This document shows positions 28,532 through 35,853 of a DNA stretch of 64,000 nucleotides, in pieces. The DNA comes from Capnocytophaga canis. Its GTDB lineage: Bacteria; Bacteroidota; Bacteroidia; Flavobacteriales; Flavobacteriaceae. The notes under the pieces are model-generated. The model searched no databases. It saw only the letters and a program-made list of their open reading frames with translations, and was not told the DNA's origin. The stretch's first letter is position 1, and the number at the start of each line of letters is the position of its first letter. Location of the stretch: the NCBI RefSeq assembly GCF_000827555.1, contig NZ_CDOI01000090.1, forward strand, positions 1-64,000. The letters are read 5' to 3'. The translations under genes were made by a program, and so were the position numbers.

Positions 28532-28539
28532 TAAATTTG
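28532..28539 (+). promoter_or_regulatory. -7 box before the PiT-type transporter gene
   Basis: TAAATTTG fits TAnnTTTG and lies 19 bases before the ATG. No TTTG is present at -33; the region upstream is T-rich. Confidence 0.5.
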
Positions 28540-28558
28540 CGAGTTGATAATATAAAAT

Positions 28559-29605
28559 ATGGCTCCAATATACAACCAATTATTAATTCCTTACATAATT
28601 GCGATGGCGTTGGCTATTACGATGGGAGGAAGTGGAACAGCTCCTGCATTTTCTGCAAGTTACGGAGCCAATGTGATTCGTAAAAGCTTGATTCCAGGTA
28701 TATTTGGTATAGCAGTATTTTTGGGAGCTTTCATCGCGGGAAAGAATACGGCAAGTACTATGGGAGGTGGTATTCTTGATGCAAACTATATGACCTTTGT
28801 AGTAGTTTCAATCGCTTTGTTTTCAGTGGCTATCACATTGTTAGTCTCCAACATTTTAGGAATTCCTCAATCAACAAGTCAAGCTGCCGTTCTTTCAATC
28901 GCTGCACCTGCATTCTACTTCGGAAAGTTAGACACCGTTAAATTGTTTGCTGAAATTATTCCATCATGGTTTGTACTTCCCATCATAGCTTATTTCTTGT
29001 CGTACTTAGCAGGAAAATACATCTACAAACCTATGCGAAGACGTGGTTTGACCATGCTCAGAGCTCAAAATGAGAATTTAAGACCCGTTTGGAGTACTAT
29101 TTTAATTTTAATGTCGGTATATGTGTCCTTCGCCATCGGATCAAACAACGTGGCTAATGCTGCAGGGCCTATTTCAACAATGACTATCAACGAATTAGGA
29201 CTAAAAACAGAAAGTGACTTTACTGTAATACTGATGTTGTCGGCGTTGATTATTGCACCTTGCTTTGGTATCGGAAGCTCCCTATTCGGTCATAAAATCG
29301 TTAAAAACACAGGCAAAGAAATCATCTTATTCGGAAAGTTTGAAGCTGTAATCATTGCATTTATTTCAGGAAGTCTACTCTTATTAGCCTCTTTAGTTAA
29401 AGGAATTCCAACTTCCTTAGTTCAAATGAATGTAGCAGCAATTTTAGGTATTGGCGTGGCAAAAATGGGAGCTAAAAATATCTTCCGTAAGTCACAAGTG
29501 AAACGCTTTTTCACTATGTGGATGATTGCCCCCACAATCTGTTTCTTCCTTTCTTTACTTTTAATCTATTTAGCAGATATATATGGATTCATTCTGCTAC
29601 ATTGA
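28559..29605 (+). CDS. PiT-family inorganic phosphate (or sulfate) permease
   Basis: Inner-membrane symporter of 348 residues with about ten hydrophobic segments and an internal duplication: GGSGTAPAFSASYGANVIRK near residue 23 and the matching IGSNNVANAAGPISTM near residue 192, the second being the PiT signature GxNDVANA with Asn for Asp. The family moves phosphate with H+ or Na+; some members such as Bacillus CysP move sulfate, so the ion is not certain. It is transcribed away from tRNA-Leu with its own -7 box. Confidence 0.88.
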   Translation: MAPIYNQLLIPYIIAMALAITMGGSGTAPAFSASYGANVIRKSLIPGIFGIAVFLGAFIAGKNTASTMGGGILDANYMTFVVVSIALFSVAITLLVSNILGIPQSTSQAAVLSIAAPAFYFGKLDTVKLFAEIIPSWFVLPIIAYFLSYLAGKYIYKPMRRRGLTMLRAQNENLRPVWSTILILMSVYVSFAIGSNNVANAAGPISTMTINELGLKTESDFTVILMLSALIIAPCFGIGSSLFGHKIVKNTGKEIILFGKFEAVIIAFISGSLLLLASLVKGIPTSLVQMNVAAILGIGVAKMGAKNIFRKSQVKRFFTMWMIAPTICFFLSLLLIYLADIYGFILLH

Positions 29606-29795
29606 TATATACAAAAAGTAATGTATTACTAAAAATATAATACGATAAATGTACTGATGATAAATTACATGCAAAATAGAGAACACGGATAAAAGATTAC
29701 TCTCAGACTAATGAATAAAACATTCGCCTAATATCCTTAATCGATTTTTAATCAAAGTAATAGTCTATATACTTACAAATAAACAATCCTATGTT

Positions 29796-30770
29796 ATGGC
29801 AACCAATAAAAATGCACAGTTGCGCTATAAAATCTTAGATGAGTGCTTTTCAAATAGATATAAAAATTTTTTTATAGAAGATTTAATACATATTTGTTCA
29901 GAAAGAATATCTGAACATTTAGGTAAAGAAGTCAGTGTATCAAGAAGACAATTGCTTGATGATATCAAATTTATGGAAAGTTCCGATGGATATGAAGCTC
30001 CTATTGAACACATTAGAGAAGGTAGAAAAGTTTTTTATAGGTACGAAAATCCTAATTTTTCGATACGAAACAGACCTTTTAATCAAGAAGAATCGGAAAG
30101 TTTAAGCGGTGCAATGGAAATTCTTTCTCGTATAGGATTAAATTGGTTGGAACCTTTACAGCTGAAATTACAGTCTATCATAAGTTTTAAGCAAGAGAAA
30201 ATAATTGATTTTGAAGAAAATAAATTTCTAAAAGGGCTTGATTTTTTAAATCCGCTATACCATTACATTATTAATAAACAGAGTTTATTAATTCACTACA
30301 AACCTTTTGTTGAAGATGAAAAAGAATTTTTGATTTCTCCTTATTACCTCAAACAATATAATAACCGATGGTTTTTATTAGGACAAAATCATACGGAAAA
30401 TTATCTACAAGTGATAGCTTTGGACAGAATTATAAATTTGGAACAAACAAAAGAACACTATATTGAACATTCTATTGATTTCGATGAGTATTTTGATGAA
30501 ATTGTGGGAGTTACTCATATAAAAGGGAATGAAATAGAACAAGTAAAAATAGAATTATCAAAAAACATAATTCCTTATGTGATGTCCAAACCTCTGCACG
30601 GTTCACAAAAAATTAAGGGGAATATACTTACCTTTGAGGTACGATTAAATTATGAATTAGAAAACCTAATTTTATCGTATGGAGAAAGCATGAAGGTTTT
30701 AGCTCCTGAAACCCTGAAAAATAGAATTTTACATCGATTAGAATCATCTTTAAACCAATATTCTGAATAA
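29796..30770 (+). CDS. WYL-domain transcriptional regulator
   Basis: A 324-residue DNA-binding protein. Residues 1-90 form a winged-helix-like head, with VSRRQLLDDIKFMESSDGY as the recognition-helix region. From about residue 150 a WYL domain follows, with ISPYYLKQYNNRWFLLGQNH and a conserved ALDRI. WYL proteins sense nucleic-acid or nucleotide ligands and often control defence loci (for example BrxR and CapW). It ends 40 bases before the predicted retron promoter and points into the retron, so it may regulate the island, including itself. No operator is identified. Homologues outside defence loci exist, so the link is by position. Confidence 0.88.
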   Translation: MATNKNAQLRYKILDECFSNRYKNFFIEDLIHICSERISEHLGKEVSVSRRQLLDDIKFMESSDGYEAPIEHIREGRKVFYRYENPNFSIRNRPFNQEESESLSGAMEILSRIGLNWLEPLQLKLQSIISFKQEKIIDFEENKFLKGLDFLNPLYHYIINKQSLLIHYKPFVEDEKEFLISPYYLKQYNNRWFLLGQNHTENYLQVIALDRIINLEQTKEHYIEHSIDFDEYFDEIVGVTHIKGNEIEQVKIELSKNIIPYVMSKPLHGSQKIKGNILTFEVRLNYELENLILSYGESMKVLAPETLKNRILHRLESSLNQYSE

Positions 30771-30809
30771 AAATTACAATCAATGCAGTTAAATCGCACA
30801 AGTGCATTA

Positions 30810-30817
30810 TATCTTTG
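30810..30817 (+). promoter_or_regulatory. -7 box of the retron transcript
   Basis: TATCTTTG fits TAnnTTTG. The -33 position (around 30787-30790) reads AGTT rather than TTTG, so the promoter would be weak or activator-dependent. Transcription would start near 30824, some 15 bases before the a1 arm, as expected for a retron ncRNA. Confidence 0.55.
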
Positions 30818-30838
30818 CAGTGTAAAAAATAAAAAAGT

Positions 30839-31152
30839 TCTTTGAAATACCTATGAAAATATTGATTCGTTAGTTTTTAGGTTTCCTTTAAATTAACGTG
30901 ATTGCTGGATTAAGCAATTAATCAGATCGGCAATTGGCTCGGCTCGCAACCGAGTAAAACAATGTTATCTTAAAAATTGTTTTTAGCTTTCAAAAGAGAA
31001 ATATAATTTATTAATGGTATATGATGATTATTTTCTTTAAGCATAAAGTTTAATATAACATTTAACCTTTAATTAAATTTACAGAGGTTCATCCCATATT
31101 TTACTTTCACTAATACAAGGAAAGAAGAATAAAGTAATAGGTATTTCAAGGA
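30839..31152 (+). ncRNA. Retron msr-msd non-coding RNA
   Basis: The region between the WYL gene and the reverse transcriptase has the retron layout. The a1 arm TCTTTGAAATACCTAT (30839-30854) pairs with the a2 arm ATAGGTATTTCAAGGA (31137-31152) over 16 bp with a single G-U; the core 13 bp are perfect. Just inside a1 comes G30855, the candidate branching guanosine. The msr part holds three stems: ATTGCT/AGCAAT (30901-30918), CTCGG/CCGAG (30938-30954) and AAAACAAT/ATTGTTTT (30956-30983). The msd candidate is a long imperfect hairpin between 31005-31018 and 31065-31079 with an apical CTTTA-AGCA-TAAAG stem-loop (31035-31048). a2 ends 20 bases before the RT start codon. Ends of the mature RNA and the reverse-transcribed part are inferred. 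Confidence 0.85.
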
Positions 31153-31172
31153 TTTTTTAAAACATTGGAGTT

Positions 31173-32354
31173 ATGAAAACGCTAACAACAGAGGAAAAAC
31201 AAGAGCTTAAAAACCGGTTTGAGAACATCTTATCGATAGATGATTTGGTTGAGGTTATCAACTATGTGTATCAGGAGTTGTTAGCAGGTAACGAAATCAG
31301 CAAAGACGATGTTTTGTCCAATGCCGATTTGTCTAACAAAAGATACCATACTTTTTCTATCAGAAAGAAAACAGGAGGTGAACGCGTAATTAACAGACCT
31401 ATGGGTGCATTGGGAATGATGCAAAAAGCCTTGAGTGTTATTTTTACAATTTGCATGAAAATACACCCAAAAGCAATGGGGTTTACAGAAGGAAAATCAG
31501 TGGTTACCAACGCCCAATTGCACATAGGAAAAAATTATGTGTATAATATTGATTTAAAGGATTTTTTTCATTCGTTTAAAAAATGGCAGATCAAAAGGAT
31601 TTTTACTCAAACTCCATTTCAGCTTCCCGAAGAAATTGCAAATTATTTAGCAAGTCTTTGCGTACATACAATAGACATTGATGGCAAAAAAGAACAAGTT
31701 TTACCACAAGGTGCACCGACTTCTCCTATTTTGACCAATATTCTTTGTAAGAAAATGGACATTGCTTTGGATAAATTAGCAAAAAAATATAAGGCTACTT
31801 ATTCAAGATATGCCGATGATATTACATTTTCTTCTAATAAATCGGTGTTTAATAATCCAATTTTTCTACAAGAATTGGAAGCGATTATTCATAAAAATAA
31901 ATTGCAAATCAATCCTAAAAAAACAAGGCTGCAAAAGAAAACAAACCGACAAGAAGTTACAGGCATTACCGTGAATGAAAAACTCAACACCACACGCAAG
32001 TACGTGAAGCAAATTCGTATGTGGCTCTATTTGATTGAAAAATACGGAGCAAAAAAGGCGGAAACCATTTTCCGAAAGGATTATATAAAGGAAAAAGGAC
32101 ACATCAAATACAATCAAAACCCAATGTTTTCAGTCATTGGAGGGAAACTCCTATACCTAAAAATGGTAAAAAGTCAGGAGGATAGTACTTATCAAAAATT
32201 AGCCCAACGATTCGACAAAATTTGTGGATTTAATGTTGATGCTATTTTAGATGTTTGGGAAAAAGAAGGTAAAGAAAAAGCTATGGAAGTTTTTGAAGCA
32301 ACAAAAAGTGAAAAATGGAAAAAAATCCAAAATATTAGGAGCTTCTATTTTTGA
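31173..32354 (+). CDS. Retron reverse transcriptase
   Basis: Copies the msd part of the adjacent ncRNA into multicopy single-stranded DNA joined 2'-5' to the RNA. The 393 residues carry all retron hallmarks: NAQLH at 113-117 (the NAxxH of region X), palm motif A NIDLKDFF at 125-132, QGAPTSP at 179-185, the catalytic YADD at 213-216 and VTG at 262-264 (region Y). There is no maturase or endonuclease domain, so it is not a group II intron. The ATG follows a GGAG-containing stretch and the a2 arm of the ncRNA. The length suggests no fused effector; the effectors should be the downstream genes. Sequence type within the retron classification was not assigned. Confidence 0.95.
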   Translation: MKTLTTEEKQELKNRFENILSIDDLVEVINYVYQELLAGNEISKDDVLSNADLSNKRYHTFSIRKKTGGERVINRPMGALGMMQKALSVIFTICMKIHPKAMGFTEGKSVVTNAQLHIGKNYVYNIDLKDFFHSFKKWQIKRIFTQTPFQLPEEIANYLASLCVHTIDIDGKKEQVLPQGAPTSPILTNILCKKMDIALDKLAKKYKATYSRYADDITFSSNKSVFNNPIFLQELEAIIHKNKLQINPKKTRLQKKTNRQEVTGITVNEKLNTTRKYVKQIRMWLYLIEKYGAKKAETIFRKDYIKEKGHIKYNQNPMFSVIGGKLLYLKMVKSQEDSTYQKLAQRFDKICGFNVDAILDVWEKEGKEKAMEVFEATKSEKWKKIQNIRSFYF

Positions 32355-32404
32355 ACTTTCGATGATGACGAACTATCAGAAATGATTTTAGATAAAGACA
32401 TATT

Positions 32405-33667
32405 ATGAATGATTTTGTAACAGAATTTTTAAAGATAGGCAATTTTAGCTCTCGTCAAAAAGACAAGATGATTGAGTTGATAGCAAAAGATTTAACTAAA
32501 CAAAAGGTTGGCGAAACAACAGAAAATGTACCGGTGTCTGTTATTGAGCCTGATGAAAAATCTGACAAGTCAAAAGATAAAGATTATTTAGGTGAAACCT
32601 TCAAAGATTATAATAATCCATTTGGAGAGAAATCGTTATCCAAGTTTTTACTTGCTTATAACCAAGACCCTTTGTTAAAATACACTTGGCATTCCATTGA
32701 TTCAGAAACAATAGACTATAAAGATGAAATACTCGCAGTTAAGGAATATATAAAGAAATTAAGTGGCTCATCTGAATATTCCGTACGAGAACATCAAAGA
32801 CTATTATTGGAAAAATTTGAAATTTTAAACAACAAATATTACGCTGATTCTCAAGCAAAAACACTATTAAAAGTGTATCTATCGGGTACGAACTTCAAAG
32901 AAGAAAAAAAGGAATGGAGCTCCAATAGAATTGACATCAATTGGGCGAGTGAGCAATTATTAAAATGGTCAGATGAAAATCCTGATTGTGTTCCTAATGC
33001 AAGCGGAGAATTAAAACAGCAGCAAAATGGAAAAATTTTCAAACTACCTAAGCAATTCAATTCGTATATGAATGGAAAAAGAGTTCGGGATTTTTCCGAA
33101 CTCATCATTCACTGTAAAAATCTATTTCATATAAGGACTGATAACTCTTTAAAAAGTATTTTAGAATATAATATTGCTAATAACGAAAATTGGAAAACAA
33201 ACTTTGATTTTCAATTTAAAAATTTTGCAGAAAATATTGTTTTATTTACTGATGTTGATAAGTTGGTTCAATTTTTTAGAGAATATATCAATTCAATAGA
33301 GACCTATTTTTCTGAAGAATACAAAACCGAACAAAAACAAAAAATAATTTTATCCTTCATAGAAGAAACGGGAGGCTTTGTTTATTTTACGATTCATCAC
33401 ATTCATCCCGAAAAGCCTTTCTATGGAAAAAGCTCTGAAAGTACGATTGATAGAAGAGGAAATACATTGACTAGTATGATAAAAAAAATCAACGGGATAT
33501 GTGAATTGTACCTCGAAAGTGATTTTGAAAACGAAACAAGTTATAGAATTAATCTTTGGAATGGAGAATGGAATGATGGAGCAAAAAAATATACTCCAAA
33601 GCTGATGAAAAAAGAAAAAATAGAAAAAGTAAACGGTGTTAAACATATTTTAAAATTCAAACGATGA
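32405..33667 (+). CDS. Unknown protein with degenerate histidine-kinase-like ATPase region
   Basis: Not recognised by family. A 420-residue soluble protein with a charged N-terminus (a Lys/Asp/Glu-rich low-complexity stretch near 45-60). Residues about 265-385 resemble a GHKL/HATPase fold by layout: FTDVDKLVQFFREYINSIET (281-300) in the place of the N-box helix, then FYGKSSESTIDRRGNTLTSM (339-358) and LYLESDFENETSYRINLW (368-385), which mimics the last strands of histidine kinases. The catalytic Asn and the DxGxG motif are not evident, so ATP binding is doubtful. It starts 50 bases after the RT, and its stop overlaps the next ATG (ATGA). The partner has a receiver domain, which supports a two-component-like pair. 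Confidence 0.6.
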   Translation: MNDFVTEFLKIGNFSSRQKDKMIELIAKDLTKQKVGETTENVPVSVIEPDEKSDKSKDKDYLGETFKDYNNPFGEKSLSKFLLAYNQDPLLKYTWHSIDSETIDYKDEILAVKEYIKKLSGSSEYSVREHQRLLLEKFEILNNKYYADSQAKTLLKVYLSGTNFKEEKKEWSSNRIDINWASEQLLKWSDENPDCVPNASGELKQQQNGKIFKLPKQFNSYMNGKRVRDFSELIIHCKNLFHIRTDNSLKSILEYNIANNENWKTNFDFQFKNFAENIVLFTDVDKLVQFFREYINSIETYFSEEYKTEQKQKIILSFIEETGGFVYFTIHHIHPEKPFYGKSSESTIDRRGNTLTSMIKKINGICELYLESDFENETSYRINLWNGEWNDGAKKYTPKLMKKEKIEKVNGVKHILKFKR

Positions 33668-35790
33668 TTTATTTAATTGACGAACAGGTTTTCCGTCAAG
33701 AAACCTACGGCTGGAATATCGAAAAACTTAATGAATATCAAGGGATTATAAGTACACATAAGGATAGTAAAAAGCTCTCCATTGAAAATATCAAGAAAGA
33801 AAAGATTGTGTTTTTGCACGAGTCTTTCCCTAATGAGGGATTAAAAAACCAACTCTATGAACATAACGCTCAAAATAGAGATTTTGGATTAGTGGTTTTT
33901 AGTGGAAGCAAAAACGAACGCCGAAAAAATGCAACGGGAAATCGAGTTGATTTACCTGTAAGTGTTTTCTATAAAAATTTAGAAATTTTCCTACAGGAAA
34001 TAAAAAAAGGGAATAAACCCAATGTCAATTATCTACTATATGGCAGAAATCCCGAAGAAGAGAAAATAATTATTGATGAGATTGATAAACGAAATAATGA
34101 AGTAGATGCAGATCCCATAGTTGCTAAAAAAGAAAATATTATTTTTTTAACAGCCGAAAAATATATTGAAGATCCTTTTAGTAATATGGAATCAGAAACA
34201 TTGTTTTCAGAGAAAAAAGTTTTTTCTGATAGTTTTTTACATCGTGATGTTGTTTTGCATTTTTTAAATGACAAAGTATTTGATAATTTGTACATTCCGT
34301 TATGTTTTGGCAATACGCTTTCCGACCTAAACGGGCTTCGGTTAGCGGCTCATATTCGCTGTACGCCAACTCCAAATCAACTAAAAAATATTTTTATTTA
34401 CGGGGTTGTTCCGTATGAAAAATTGATACAAAATCCGTATTTCGACATTCTGAAAACGAAAAATGTATTTTATATTGACTATAGTATAAAAGCCTTACAA
34501 GAAGCTGAAAAAAGAGTAACAGAACCTTTTCTGCAAAGTGAATTAGCCAATGAAATTAGAAAAATACAGCTCGTAGCACCGAAAGATAATCACAGTATTG
34601 CCAATGAATGGGCAATTTATCGTTGGGCGAAAACTATTGAAAGTTCAGATAATGATATCGAAAAAATCAATGCGAAAATAGAATCTGATTTGTATTATAA
34701 GTATCTGAAAACCATTTATCCGATTTCGGCAACAGATACTAGTCTACAGAACCTAGAAATACAAATACCTCAAGACGAAAAACCTAAAATTCTTTATATC
34801 GATGATGAATCGAAAAAAGGATGGTCCGAAATTTTTGAAACGATTTTATGCCATAATAGTAAAATCGAACAATTTGACTATTTAGATATTGATTTTTCGC
34901 AAAACAGAGAAGAAATTGTGAATCAAGCTGTTCAAAAAATAAAGGCAGATGATATTGATATAGTCATTTTGGATTTTAGATTACATCATTCTGATTTTGA
35001 AAATAATGACCTAAAAGGAAACACGAGTATAAGAATATTACAGGAAATAAAAAAATACAATCAAGGAATACAGGTAATATATTTTTCGGCAACCAATAAA
35101 ATTTGGAATTTGCAAAAATTACAAGCATTAGGAGCGGATGGATTTATCATTAAAGAAGCACCCGAAAATAGTATTGATCCCCAATTTACTGCTGATACCA
35201 TTGGCAACTTTAAAGAAGTAATGGAAACTGCTGTAAAAAGAAAGTTTTTGAAAATAATATTCTTAATTTGTAAACAAATCAAGAAAAATATTGAAAATCA
35301 GATTGCTTTAAATCCGTTCGAAGAATACAATAAGTTTCTAAAAATTTTAATAACACAAATAAAAATTATAGAGCAAGCTATTTCTAAAATAGACTTAAAA
35401 GTGAAAATGTCAATGGATATCGTATTTCTGAGTGCATATAATTTTTTAGAACATTTCAAAAACTATTATTTTAAATATGATAACAAAGATTATAGATATT
35501 ACATAGGAGAAAAAAAAGAAGATGTAAATAATTATTATTTTGATAGACAAAATAAATTTATTAAAAACAAAGATGTTATCAAAGATTTAACTTGGTTTTG
35601 TGCAATGGCAAATCTATTTATTGATTATTTTGAAATCTGTAGTCAAGAAGATAAAAAAGTGGAATACCTCAACAAGGTAAAAGATAAAAGAAATAACTAT
35701 ATCCACGAGGATAAATCATTTTTTGATGAGAAAGAAGTTATTATGGTTCTGTCTCTTTGTGAAAATATAACCAGCAAGTTAAAACCTTGA
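33664..35790 (+). CDS. Receiver-domain protein with C-terminal HEPN-like Rx4H motif
   Basis: A 708-residue protein with three parts. Residues 1-370 are unfamiliar; GRNPEEEKIII and a segment near 205-275 could be a second, degenerate receiver-like fold. Residues 374-500 form a response-regulator receiver: acidic pair in ILYIDDES (380-382), phospho-acceptor Asp437 in VILDFRL, switch Ser475 in YFSATN and Lys497 in FIIKE. Residues 520-708 are helical and end in KRNNYIH (675-681), which gives R676-x4-H681 with Asn next to Arg, the hallmark of HEPN RNases. No DNA-binding output domain is seen. By inference it is a phosphorylation- or ligand-gated RNase effector of the retron. Coupled to the preceding gene by a 4-base overlap. 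Confidence 0.7.
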   Translation: MIYLIDEQVFRQETYGWNIEKLNEYQGIISTHKDSKKLSIENIKKEKIVFLHESFPNEGLKNQLYEHNAQNRDFGLVVFSGSKNERRKNATGNRVDLPVSVFYKNLEIFLQEIKKGNKPNVNYLLYGRNPEEEKIIIDEIDKRNNEVDADPIVAKKENIIFLTAEKYIEDPFSNMESETLFSEKKVFSDSFLHRDVVLHFLNDKVFDNLYIPLCFGNTLSDLNGLRLAAHIRCTPTPNQLKNIFIYGVVPYEKLIQNPYFDILKTKNVFYIDYSIKALQEAEKRVTEPFLQSELANEIRKIQLVAPKDNHSIANEWAIYRWAKTIESSDNDIEKINAKIESDLYYKYLKTIYPISATDTSLQNLEIQIPQDEKPKILYIDDESKKGWSEIFETILCHNSKIEQFDYLDIDFSQNREEIVNQAVQKIKADDIDIVILDFRLHHSDFENNDLKGNTSIRILQEIKKYNQGIQVIYFSATNKIWNLQKLQALGADGFIIKEAPENSIDPQFTADTIGNFKEVMETAVKRKFLKIIFLICKQIKKNIENQIALNPFEEYNKFLKILITQIKIIEQAISKIDLKVKMSMDIVFLSAYNFLEHFKNYYFKYDNKDYRYYIGEKKEDVNNYYFDRQNKFIKNKDVIKDLTWFCAMANLFIDYFEICSQEDKKVEYLNKVKDKRNNYIHEDKSFFDEKEVIMVLSLCENITSKLKP

Positions 35791-35796
35791 TAAAGT

Positions 35797-35827
35797 TTTG
35801 ATTTAACCTCAGAAAACAATATATTTG
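35797..35827 (+). promoter_or_regulatory. Promoter of the helicase-TPR unit
   Basis: TTTG (35797-35800), a 19-base spacer and TATATTTG (35820-35827) match the Bacteroidota consensus exactly. Transcription would begin near 35834, about 20 bases before the helicase ATG. Confidence 0.85.
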
Positions 35828-35853
35828 CTTTTCTGTAACCAACCTTTACTACT

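Noticed and set aside
28559-29605. Specific call as phosphate transporter PitA
   Set aside because: PiT-family members also transport sulfate, and the second signature has Asn in place of Asp; the ion is left open.
30824-30850. Similarity of AAAAAAGTTCTTTGAAAT to rRNA-operon leader sequence
   Set aside because: Overlaps the a1 arm and is too short to support an antitermination element; better explained as part of the retron RNA.
31173-32354. RT as part of a group II intron or diversity-generating retroelement
   Set aside because: No maturase or HNH domain, no intron core and no template/variable repeats are seen; NAxxH, VTG and the adjacent a1/a2 repeat indicate a retron.
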